Source: Angiostrongylus vasorum (lineage: Eukaryota > Nematoda > Chromadorea > Rhabditida > Metastrongylidae). Taken from it: 64,000 nt of DNA. The position numbers and the translations under genes were made by a program. The notes under the pieces are model-generated. The model saw only the letters and a program-made list of their open reading frames with translations, was not told the origin of the DNA and made no database searches. Location of the stretch: contig JADANN010000424.1 of the NCBI GenBank assembly GCA_018806985.1, positions 1,355,001-1,419,000 on the forward strand, written 5' to 3'. Of this stretch, positions 11,701 through 24,400 are shown piece after piece (position 1 is the first letter of the stretch; every line of letters starts with the position of its first letter).

Positions 11701-14700
11701 CCTTTGTTGTCTTGGTTCCTGGTTGTCCTTCGCTGTTTTCTTCATCAGTCAAGAAACGTGCCCAGTCAAAAATCCTTGCTAACTTCTTCCCTAGAACATT
11801 TGAATGAAGCAAGCAGGAGAGTTCATCACTCTGCCATTGATAAGCTAGGGCAGCCTTGTAAACACAGTATTGGTCCCATAAATTCTTAGGTCTCTGCGGA
11901 TTTCGTCTTCTTCGGAGCGGTTTTTTGTATTGTTTACCATAACGACGCTGTATTGACCACACGTCCCTGGTTCCAGGGGGGCATATGAGCAGGATGATGT
12001 CCATTTTCAGCTCAGTGGCTTCCTGAACATTTTTTACCGCACCATATGCATTCATTCGACAGCTATTCGAAAGAAGATCAAAAAAGGAGATGTTAGACCG
12101 GAAAGGCTATCCTCTACATTTAATGATTTACAAAAAGACCGTCTTTGTCTTTCGGAAAGGTTCATTGACCGGTAATTTGACTATCAGTTAACTAGTTAAC
12201 GAGAAAAACGAAACGATGGACTCGCATGGTGTGGTGGTGTACGCGTTAGCCCCCGGAAAGGGTAATAGTGAGTTCAATGCCCACTGCAAACACCAGCGGT
12301 CCAGAGTTTTGCAAATATCTCAGCATCATTTCAGTTATATCAATTAACTACTATTTCATTTTAATGGATGCGGTTACTGTTTGGAATGTTAAGGAGCAAA
12401 AATCATCCCAAGTGCCGCCAACAAGGTTTTTGCATGACGGGCCATAGTCAAGCATAACCTGTAGTGGCATACAGATTGTTCATACCAATAGTACGATAGA
12501 GCAAAGTCTTCTCTCCAATTCTGTAGTGTTCACAAACCCTACGACACTCTAGTTATGGATAAACCATTTCTTATTATCAAAAAAGCAGGACGTCGGCAGT
12601 CTCTAAGAAATCACTCGAATTCCATTCGAAGAGCCACTCTAAACGCCACGAATCAGTTATGGGTTAAATAACTGTGACTGATGATGACATTGAATAAGGA
12701 ATATGGAAGAAAAGTAGAAAAGAAACGAAGACTATAGTATAATTGATTATTTAATAACTACAGTTTTGCCTTCTGTACAAGATTAATGAAACCTGACATG
12801 GCTCAGATTCGACTGACCTTCTTGACGTGACGAATCCTCATCGTGTTCTCCTGTTTACTGACGTTGATGGAGTAAGTAAACACGAATCGACTTACTCGAT
12901 TCTATCACACTCAAATCTTATGTTTTGTTGCGCTTACGGTTATGCTGCATAGAGAATGAGTTATGGATTAATGAAATACTCGTGACGATGCTTGTTTTTC
13001 TCTGTGGTCAATTCCCCATGATTTCTTTGGTAACTAGATCACTTTAGAGATAAAGGAGTTGAGAATTGTACAGAATAGCCTTTAAGCTATCGATTTAAAT
13101 GTCTATATAACTTTCCTATGAGGCTCTATTTTCCTTTTAAATTGCTTGAAATCTAATTGTTCCGAAAGAATTAGAAATGAATTCAATTTTCTCCTACTTT
13201 TAATGGAAGCTCGGTAACCGTCGACATCTCCTTCGTATTTGATGACATTATGGCTTCTTCTGGACGAAATCGCACTCGCTCAATCGCTTCACTGCTCGAG
13301 ATAGGAGCTTTTAATCAAAAAAAAACAAAAATAAAAAGTAATTGATACTTACCTGGGCATTTGGACACCTGGATTGCCCGATCTTACTAGTTCTGCCGGC
13401 CCAGCATTACTTCCACTTTTTTCGTAGTTTTGCTGGTTTAGCTACTGTGGTTCGCTGGAGGCCCGAGATCAGTCTAGCCAAAGTCTGCCCCAGGTCGTCA
13501 CCACCACAGGCAGTCGCCACCATTGTGGATCAGAGGGAGATTTGCCACCATGCGACTAATTTGGTACCAGGATCGTGAAGGATCCTGGTATTGGTTTAGG
13601 TTTAGCTAGGCTTCCTGATGGAAACGCCGGAATCCTTCCCAACTTGGAAGGCTTTCCTGGGGGGTACAAATCTACATGCTGTACATCGCAGCCCGAAGCC
13701 CAAGAACACCTCCCAGCCGCGATGAGGCGGTAAACTGTCTTTTTCTTCTCAAAGATCTGCTGATTCTAATGAGCTGAAATGTTGGTTTAAAGTTGCAGTG
13801 CAAACTATTTTAGGTCATGTATTGAAATAAATGCGCGTCACGGCAGCTTATATGTCCTTATCTATCATCTATCAATTATTTTTTTGGAGAGTTTTTTTTC
13901 CGCCATTTAATGGTTTTGTCCTTGTTTGTGTTTGCGCAGATGGAGTGGAAACACTTCTAACTCCACTATATTGATTTTAGAAAATGAAGTGAGCACTTCT
14001 ACCTTTGCAATCATTTCAAATTTATTTTACTGAAAATTTCAGTCAAACGCTTGACCATTTCTATTAAAACGCGATTTACAAAGCTCAGACACCACGCCAG
14101 ATTCGAACCCACAATTACCCTTTCCGTGGGCTAGACTACAGTCTCAGCTTAACTGTGTTCAACGCCGATTTGTGCTGCCCAGATCATTCCCGTTGACGGA
14201 TTATTGCTAATGGCACCGTTAGCGTAAAAGTCTAGCTCAGAGAACGGTTACGTAAGGGCATCAGTGGTGCAGAGGGTAACACTTGAAGTTCCTGAAGGGG
14301 TAGTCGCAGGTTCGAATCTGGACCAGGGTCTGGGTTTTTTGCAAATATCTCAGCATCACTGTGGTTGTGTTCCGCTTCATATCTTGCCCTTAAAAAATGG
14401 TAGACAGTAAATAAAAAGCTGTACATCTTGCGATTATTGATAGCGTTATCGATTTTCATATCGGCAATTCCTACGGTACGAATAGAATCGATTGTCGTCG
14501 TTGGCAGCTTTAATGAAGCTCACTTGTCAGCGTTGTTCAAAATCACCAGGTATCGTTGAGTAAACGGAAGTCACCTTCAGTGGGAATGTGTTGGTAGTGT
14601 TCTATCTACTTGTCATTGAATCTATCAGTTAACCACCTCTATCATAAATTGTGAAGCTTGAAGTTGTAATCATTCAAAGTAAGAAGAAATAACTCATAGG

Positions 14701-17700
14701 ACATCAATCTCATCTCTTAGATGCTTAAAATTCTCTTACAACGTAACAGTCAGTATCGTACGATCTTCCGGAAATGTAAAAGGAAGCACATAAAAGAAGA
14801 CCATTGCATTTATTTTGACACAAGATTTCAGGATTGTCGCATTCGAGACCAACTCGTCCTAACCAAGCTTACCCTTAGTTCTCTGCTCACTGGGCTCTAC
14901 AACAACGATCACATCAAATGTTTCGGACAGTCATCCGCCGTTTTAGATGATTCATTCCGATGTCAACGAATGTGTTTGCAGTCATAAATCTGACTCGTAC
15001 GATTGCTGATATAACATTCGCAGACAAAACAGGAGATTCTTCTGTGGAAATCACGCCACTTAACCCAGTTGTTCAGGCACAGTGTCATCGTGAAGTGAAT
15101 TTGTTCACTTGAAAAACTCGTTTCGAAGAAAGTAATGACACTAGTTACAAACTATGTAAGGCGAAGCAACGTTTTATAATTCGTTTTCCTGCTGGGACCG
15201 TCTAGAATCTTTACCTGTTTAGAGATTTATCCATCTCCCATAATTGTGTCCAGTAAAAAACGTATACTGTAGTGTTTTTTGGTTTCCGTTTGTTTCCAAC
15301 GACCTATTCTTCAAAGGTTCCATGTGATTCGTTGACAACTAGTTATATTTTGTCCATGTGACTGTCTCTTTAAGCGCAATGATTTTCTTTGAAAAGATCT
15401 GGATTTACCATTGCTTTCGGTAATCTGAGAAGGAAAGACTCCTTGGTCACAGTTTTTCAGTGATGCAAAGAAATGCCCTTTGGGCCATCCTTTGTGTTTG
15501 AAGGCGCTATTTCCTAAGAATTCATACTCGCTTCCAGTCGATTGGTCCATGATGGTTCAGAGAGTGCCTGGGATGGGCACGCAACATTCTGCAGACAAGT
15601 CAACATGTCGCTATTTCGGAGGAAGCAAATGAGCAAATGGCAGGCCGGCTAATTCGCAAGGGTTTTGTTAAATCGTAGCACTCGAAACACTCACAACGGC
15701 CTCTTATGCATTTCTAAAGATACATTTAAATAACGGATAAGACCAAATCATATGCTAGTATCACTCCTTTTCATTTCGAGATGAGATCTTGCATTTGTCC
15801 AACACGCCACCATTAAGTATGAAGTTGAAGTTTTAAGCATGTAACGAAGAAGTTTAGTTTTTCATCAACTTGAACTAGCTTAGTTTGAACATCTAAGATA
15901 AAAAGAAACAATAGAGAAATAGAGTCACAGTGGTGTGCGTCCATCCATGGCAGATTCGTTTTCGATGTGGATTCCATGCGTCCATATAGTTTGATCCTTT
16001 GCTGGTTCCGTCGATGGAGAAGTGAACGAATGTTTCATAGAGCTGTTTGTTGTTCAGAAGGATGGGAAGACGGCTGGATAGGGTGTTATTGGTTTTGGAG
16101 CGGCGACGCAGTCGTACGGCGTCATATGCATGGATCTTTGAGATGTAGGGGAAGTAATGCGAAAAAGTGGTGGAGAACGAAGACAGTTCACTTCTGATCT
16201 AACTGAAGTAATGAGTAGAAGTGGATGTGAGGACTTTGTTATAGAATTCCCTCATTATCTTCAAGGATCTAAGTCGATAACGCAGTGCTCGGTTTGGCAA
16301 GCCCATAATTTGGCTCGCTAGAAAATAGGAAGTCTGCAGCTGTGCCGAATTTTGATTAGCTAACAACTTCCAACGGAGATTTTTCGCTTCCTCCCTCTTC
16401 TATACTTCTTTAAGCCAAATGAAGATGTTTGTAGAAAAAAGAAAAAATGTATAGACGAAAAAAAGATGTTAGCGGAGATAAAATGGCTAATGATTACTCT
16501 GAGAAGCATAACGAAGCAAAAGCGAAACAAAGGAGAGAAGAAGGAGCAATGAAGCATTTTCAAAGGACCTTCATTTTGAATGGTTCTATTAGATGTCATC
16601 AATCACAAATCTGCTGCTGACTACACGACTAAAGTGCAAAAAAAAGCGATTAGGCTGGTGAAGTATTTTATTACTAGGTTACATTACGTTTTCAAAGTAA
16701 TTCCTGGATTCTTCTTTTCTAGGGAAGTCGTTTATACAATGGTATACGAAGCTATAGTGGTCATTCACGCTACTCTAGTTGTTTGTTCGGTGTGATGTCC
16801 ATCAAAAAACCATCGTGAGCCATCGTAATCGCATCCAGTCGAATTGAGTGGAGTCGAATACTGCTTTTTTTTCAAACCATATAGCTCCTATATGTGCCTA
16901 CTAATATTGTTCTGACATTTGTTTTTTTGTTTTTTCATTGGTAAAAGAAGGATAACGCTCTCGGCGTTGATCAATCCCTGAGGGATGCGCCATGGATTTG
17001 ACTTCATTAAGCATCATTGGAGGTGACTGAATGCAAATCTGGCCTTTACAATGACTCGCGGTGGCCTACCGATGTATCGAGCCAGTGCTGCTATCCTCCC
17101 AGACAAGTCTGCTACCAATTTTCCGACCCCGGAGGGATGGAAGGCTTGGTGAGCCACGGGCGTGGGTTATCGATCCCGTGTGTGTATCGCAGGGGCGCCT
17201 CCGACCACTGCGCCATACGCACCCCTTTTCAATGATATTGGAATAAAAGCAATCCTTCGTAATGTTCCAAAAACTGGTAGCAGATATCAATGATAATTTC
17301 GCATGCTGTGAACTCACCAAACACCCTGGAATGCTGCGATAAGAGTTTCCAGAGCTTCTGAATCGGATTACGTGAGTAATGTTATGTCTATGATACCGCA
17401 ATCGACTCAATTCACAACGAAGAACACTTAATGCATTAGGAAAAAATCTAATAATAAATGTAAGGGAAAATATCAAGGGAATTATAGCGAAGTACATTTT
17501 AAGTCTAACTTTTGTAACATTTCGAAATCGACTTTTCTTTAACTTCGGTATTAATATGTGCTCTTTCTTTGATGAGCTTACACGAGGTTGGTAAAGATAT
17601 TTATTTTCGGCTAACGTTTCGACGTCTCCGTCTTCATCAGACCTTGTCAGCATCAGTCATCAACTAATTTTTGTTTCTCTCCATCATCACCTATATGACT

Positions 17701-18446
17701 CCATCCTTAACAAGCATTCTACACTACAGAAAACCTCCATGATAGAAAACTGAAGACGTAGGTAAAAAAAAGTCGACTTGGTCATAATGAAAGAATAGCT
17801 CCTTTGTCTTTATTATCGTGATCGATATAATATACTCTCCATAAGACTCAGTATATCCTAATTTTCTATTAAATATTTATTTGTAGAAGATATTTGTCAC
17901 CTTCGACTTTTCATAGAAACGGATCATGTTAAGGGTAAAATCATTTGGAAATGAGGACTACTGCAGGTGTTGATGTTCTACACAGAAATATCTATGGAGC
18001 AGCCATAAATTGAACAAAAAAATAACACCGCTTTCTAGAATATACTAAACGAATGGGCGCTTTCACTGAATGGCTGACACGACGGATGGAGCATTCGTGG
18101 ACGCTGGACACTCCATGATTTCTCGTTCAGAATTTTTTTTGGTTAACGAATGCTGGAAAACTGAACTCCATATATAGGTTTTCTCATGTCTCTAGCTATC
18201 AAAACGCTTCCTATTTGGAGCATATTCACTATAGAGAGGTATTAGTACACGTAGTCACTTGCTTCAGCCGTAATTCCCTCAGTAATCGAAAACCTCGAAA
18301 GTACTATCCATTCGTCACTGTTCCGCTTTTGTGGTTCCCATTGGGATTGGTTGCTCGGGAGACATGGAGAAGAGCACAGTTTTTTCCTTCAAATGAGGCA
18401 CTGTGTTTAGTGAGAAGTACCCACCCAACATATATATATATATATA

Positions 18447-18492
<46 letters not shown>

Positions 18493-21400
18493 GAATATGA
18501 CTGTGTATATGCGGGAAGCATAAGTTAATCCAGCTGACCAAAAGAAACAGGTCGTCCATTCCTTGTCTACGTAAATCACAAAAAGTGTTTTATCGCTTTA
18601 ACTTGAATTCCACTCTTCTATCGGCCAACTATAGGCGTCGACATGCACCACTTCTGATTGATATTTTGATAGTTGAATTGCCTCTCTTCACGAAGATATA
18701 AATGATGGAATACAACTTTCATCTGGCCAGTACTTATTAATTATAGAAGTTTTTTTTAAACTGTAGTCTCACGACAACCTTGCCGTGGCATTTCAGGACT
18801 TGAGTACAGACTATAGCTGGGTTTCAAGATGGAGTGTAGCTCCTTTTTAGTCTTGTGGACGTTACCACGAGATGAGGCTGTGCTCTAGTTGACGCTTCAA
18901 CACGATTTTTTACTAAGTAGGCATCACGTGCCAAGCCAGATATATGAATTGATAGATAGTTTGAGTTGATCATACGAAGGTGCTAAACTTTATAGGTACT
19001 ATCTGGTGATAATGATTTGAAAGCTTTTGTTTAGCGTTGTCCAGTATTTTATCGAATTTCTCCACTAAAATTTCTGTACTATACAAATTTTAGATGAACT
19101 TATAAACAGTTCTGAGGATTCTTGAAATTGATTCTAACAGACACCCTGAATTCCTTTGCTTTTTAACCAGAGTGGTTTTCCACTTGTAGACGTCTCATAG
19201 ACGCACAAAACACCAAATATAATCATGAAAAGTATGAGATGATCATTATTATAACTGGTTGCTGGTGATTACTAACTCTTCTGCAGGTTCGGAAACGAGT
19301 TCAACGGACGTTGATGATTCTCGATGGAATGAGTATACCATTCGACGTCGTAGACATCACAAAACCAGGTTCGAGAAGATTCCAGCACTATCTTTCCGAA
19401 GATAAACACAAAATAATATTTCTCATAATCTTCTCAGAAGTCGTTTGTCTTCATCCAACCCCCAAAAAATGGGAGCCTACTTTGCACCCTATTCCACGTC
19501 TTCTGAACAAGGACTCTTCAAATTTTTGTCAACCTATGTGAACTTTGGCATTGAATACTTCCTCCAACTCATTTCCATGCTTGTGCTCGGTTCTTCGTAA
19601 CGTTCCCGAGACTGCCCTTCTGTAGTGTTATCGAACATTTTTTTGAAATCTCTTTCTACACAACTCGTCTTCACAACTACTGGGTGGATCTCGTTTCCTC
19701 GCCTCAAATCACCCCCCGAAGAACTTAGGATTCGCGTGTGGGTTTGGCTGCTGCATGAGTATTGTCATCTTTATGGGTGTTGTTCAATAGTAATCGATTC
19801 GATTCTCCTGAAGTCTTGGCGAAAGCGTTCCAACTTCGATCGCAAAGAGTGAACTGTTTGCAGGCAAGTCTGGTACCGGCTCTCTACCTCAGTGTTATTA
19901 GAGGCTTAGTGAACCCGAAGCGGGGTTGAACCAGCACCACGCCCATGGTGGACGACATCGCTGGCACAGTACTAGTTGCTCTCTGTTACTGAACATGCTT
20001 CTTAGAATTTCCATTCTCAGAGAAATTTCTTCAATAATGCATATTTGGTGGCACGAAATATACAATTTCTAAAAGTTTTACCCCTCAAAAAAATTAAAGG
20101 ATGTGGAACCGAAAGAAGAGCTGCGCTCTTGAATTTTCTACAGTTTTCATCTAATGATGAGTAGTATAGAAGGCTTGAATATCTGTGTCTGTTTTATCCC
20201 ACTAGGGCTCTTTTGGTAGTGCGTCTTTCGGTGTTTTTGTGGATGAAAAGCATTTTCGTCAATGAGTTCCTTCATCGTGAACCGTACGCGAATCCTATAG
20301 ATGAGAGCCATCAAGTTTAGCCAGTAGTCCTTAAGATTTAAAGTCCTTTTTAGATGCATAAAGTGTTAAAATGAGAAAATTTGATATGAAACATTTGGAG
20401 ACGAGATTTGAAGATGTACGGTTCTAAAGGTCAATTGAGTCCTCATACGTAACAAACTCAGAGGATTTGAGGGTTATTTATCAAGACTACCTATTCGTAC
20501 ACGGTCATAGGGAAGATGTGGTTCATAGATGACATCGTTTCAGGTAATGAGGAACAACGACAGTTCATGAAGGAGCATGCGGTCAAAGGTGACTCGAAGG
20601 AACCTCCACTTCCACCGCAGTTCTTCTACAACGACGAGTATCTAGGAGTAAGCTTATCCTACCAATCATGCTCCGCGTATAATTGTCGTAAAAAAGTCAT
20701 GCTGTCACCGAATGCATCAAATTCTGATGGAAAATGTTCTCCACCATTTCAACTAAGAAGTTCAAATGCTGAAATTGCAGAACTTTGTTGACTTCGAAGA
20801 AGCCGTTGAAGATGACCGAATCGCCGAATTCTTTCGACTCATTCCAGATGAGGTAGTCTTTTTAGTTTTAGCTCCAAACTTTTATAAGTGATTTATCTTT
20901 AACGTCTTACAACTCGACATCGCAACAGAACAACACTAATTGTCTCCTCAGTTTGATGCAGTATGCATGTTCTAACCACAGGCATGGGTTTAAGTGTAGT
21001 ATTGGAAATGTCGAGTGCTCACCCAATTTAAACCATACTTAGAGTGATTGGTTAACTAAAATTTAGCTAGTTAGTTTGTAAAAAGTTACTAATGAAGATA
21101 TTTCAAGTAAAGAAAGAAGTTCTTTTGATTTTTTACTTCCTATTACGATATATTTAGCCCTAGTTCTCTACTGCTGCCCAAATTCACAACGCGAAAACTG
21201 CCTAGACATCTGGCAGCCTATAGAATAGGACATTGTAGTATCACAGTTGACACCAAAACCCAGACATTTTCAAACATCGTCCCATAAAACAGTGATGGGA
21301 ACGACAAGAGAGAAGCTAGTAGAACTTAAGAGTCTGTTTTTCCCCTACTGCCTTTCTTGATGATGCCCCCAAAATCGATATCATCATGTCATTATCTTTC

Positions 21401-24400
21401 GTTAGAAGAAAGACTTAAACGAGGAAATATGTTCTTCTAGTACTTTTTCTAAAGATGTCTTAAAAGAGGCAGGAATATTCCTTATTGCAGTGTTCTTTTC
21501 TTTTTTCTTATTAACAACTAATAACTCTCATCGTACAGTGCAAAACAAAGTCGGACGCCGATAACAAGGAGAATCACGTCGAACAGGGTGAGCTGTTTTC
21601 TTGTTTTCGGTTCATTTGAACTGATCTCAGCATGTTTTCGGTTGCTCACAGTCCCTCAGACGCCACAACAGCCTTCCGAAATTCAATTGGGCCTCATCAC
21701 GTAATTACCGTAATCCAAACACCATCTAGAGAGTAAATTCTAATCACTTTCCTATAATGAAGAACTCTGTGGCCTTTAAGGAGTTAGGGAACATTTGGTT
21801 CTCTAGGTACAGCGCAAATATTGCAAAAAGTAAACTCATAAAGTACATACTACAGTCAGCTCTAGACTTCGGCAGCAAACTTCTTCAATTTAAGAGTTCT
21901 TAGGATTTGATTTTTATCCCCTAGGGATATCCTAGCTTTGAATTCATCCAGTTGGAACATATCCTTCCAAGGTGCTAGCTGTTGTCAGTTGATGTTCTAA
22001 CCACCCACGTCCCATATTGTAACGTCCGTTAAGTACGAAGAAATCCGCTTGGTTTAGGTCATAATTTAGGATCAGTGCAGTTCTAAATATGACAGACTTT
22101 GCCGGATTCTCATAAAGCGCTGCTTTTTTTCAGGACTTAGAACCAGCGGCGAGCAGTGAAGACAAGAAAGCGGTATGTTTAAAGAAGGTATAAGGAAATT
22201 AGAAAAATTAGAGTTTGACCAAAGAACTTTTTATTTATTCTTTCAGTGTTTGTTACTACATTGAGTTATTTTATTCCCTTAGTCCACAATTTTCATTAGA
22301 ATTTGTGAATTTTTACGCTGTAACGGCTTCATGGGATCACAGTGATGAATGAGTGACTTTTCTAAAATGATGGACACGGAGAGAAAAAAGTTCTAATATT
22401 GTAGAAACTTAGAATAGATTTGACTAAACCCTTGAAGGATAGAGTGCAGTTAGCGGGCAACATCATGTCGTTAATTCAAGACAGTGAAAGAATAGATGCA
22501 AGGAGGATATCACTACAAAAAAAGCCAAGAGGCTGTGATTTAACGAGCTCTGAAATCTACAGTCTTACAGTCTCCAATGCTTATCCGTTCGCAGGTTATC
22601 ATTTAGTTGTCCATAGCAGTTAGCGAGCAAAGGTGGACTAGACCGCTCTTTAGACAGGATTTTTTCTCTGAAAGAACTTCCTCAATGTGGGCAATGGTTC
22701 TGCCAAAAGAATGACAAAGGATTTCTAAACTGAAAAATCAGTGCCGATACGTGTTAAAACAATGCGGTGGTGATGAATACGAGTGTGCATTGTTTATTAC
22801 GCTTATGATAAAAATGAAGAGTAAGCAGGAATGAATGAGAAAGCGATTGACTGGAGATAACCACGGCCTTTTGCGTCAATTCAAATGGTCAGAAAACCAT
22901 TAGTTGGGATAGCCAATTTTGGTAAGAATTAAGGGAGAAACTGTCACAAACACAACGGTCGTTGCTGATAGTACATATAAGCACTTGCTTCTGATATTCC
23001 TAATTTCCTGCATTTCTCCATGACTTCAGTGCATTTTAATGGAATGGAGGATTGTTGGGCATTTGAGCTGGTGTCGTGGTGATTTTTCATGCTGTAAGAC
23101 CTCTACTACAGCTCATAACTTGTAGTATCGGAAATATTCCAAGCAACATGTGAGCGATCCGCGCCACATGCCTCGTTACACACAACTGCATGGGCGGCGG
23201 TCACTATGCGTACGACGGATCATTGGGGAGAGTCGACGGGAATATCATTCGATCCTGGATCGCACTCGTTCCTTCCTGATTGCTATCCATGAATGAACAA
23301 AATTCCAGAAAACTAGAGAGAAAAGCCTTTGACGACTGTAGTGGAAGATGAACCAATCCAAGTGCCCCTTTTTTGCGAACAAAGTAGGTAACAGACAGCG
23401 AAAGAAGTAATTAGCTGAAGTAAGACAGTTATGACACAGATGGACAAATAAAAAAGGAAGAAAACTGTTTAGCTGTTTAGAGAAACTATTTTTAAACTAT
23501 ATATTTAGCCAATTCAAACGACTGCGAAACTGTTACCGCCAAAAAGAATCAGGTTTCGAAATTGATGAGATTTGGAAAGAAAAGAGCAGAGGCAAAATCA
23601 TTAGTTATAAATACAATAAAAATCTGCATTGATTAAAGTTATTTACATCTGAAACTATTTAAAAGTTCAAAACGATGTTTTTCCAGGACAAATCGGGCAA
23701 GGAGAGCGAAAATGGGGTAACGGGTATACAGGACGACGAATGCGAAGGCGAAGTTGAAGGAGAGGAAGAAGAAGAGGATGAAGGTGAAGATGACGACGAA
23801 GCAGAAGATGAGTACGAAGAAGACGAAGATGAAGATGAAGAAGAAGGTGAAGATGAAGAGGAAGGTGAAGATGAAGAAGGTGAAGAAGGAGAGGAAGATG
23901 AAAAAGAAGAAGTCGTAGAACACAAGATGGCACTGCCGATGTCAGCAGAACCCACGAAACGAGAAGACAAGAATAAGAAGAAGGATGGTGTTGAGGTAAG
24001 TAATGTCGGTGAATAATGGTGATTGTTTACTTGTAGGTCAAAAATTATATCTAGCATTCGCGTTCCGCGAAACGAAGAAAGACAGATGTTTGAAAGGTGA
24101 TTTTGAATGATAAATAGTAGGCAATTCCCTTGATACCAAGATGGTGGATCTTCAGATATCATACGGGGAGACTGCCCTTGCCCAACTAGATTCGTTTTGG
24201 TAACCACTATTTGGGAAGTTGGCCGGGTTCTTGTGTAGTTCTGGCTTCTGTTTCAAGATATGTCTTATCTACTAATTGGCTAATCGAATGCGGTTCTCGA
24301 AAGTGGAACTTCAGACAGCCGCGTTAGAGCGTTTCGAGGTTTTCAGTACAGGTAGTTGCCGGCATATAGGAATAGGAGAGAGCTTCTCTGTTTGTTAGTC

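Larger units (their letters stand above)
8714..19286 (+). other. Intron 1 of the SH3BGR-like gene (~10.6 kb)
   Basis: Bounded by gtgaga and ctgcag. It holds two FB repeats (12.2 and 14.1 kb), a dispersed repeat copy at 13.34-13.74 kb, a SINE (16.95 kb), a PLE-type terminal repeat (17.5 kb) and a TA microsatellite (18.43 kb). I recognise no nested gene. Minus-strand frames at 11693-12055 (120 codons) and 17066-17653 (195 codons) are respectively unrecognised and made of SINE plus PLE repeat sequence. Confidence 0.75.

Noticed and set aside
11693..12055. Minus-strand 120-codon frame in SH3BGR intron 1
   Set aside because: No recognisable motif and no splice context; could not be supported as a nested gene.
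14270..14345. Possible genuine tRNA gene (GGTTCGAATC with an A-box-like stretch)
   Set aside because: The acceptor and anticodon stems do not form, and the same sequence recurs in the foldback repeat family.
17066..17653. 195-codon minus-strand frame
   Set aside because: It is composed of SINE copy 2 plus a PLE terminal repeat end and has no protein family signal.
23639..24207. Minus-strand Ser-, Leu- and Phe-rich frames up to 182 codons
   Set aside because: They mirror the GAA/GAT-rich acidic exon 7 on the other strand; similar frames over exon 8 are rejected for the same reason.
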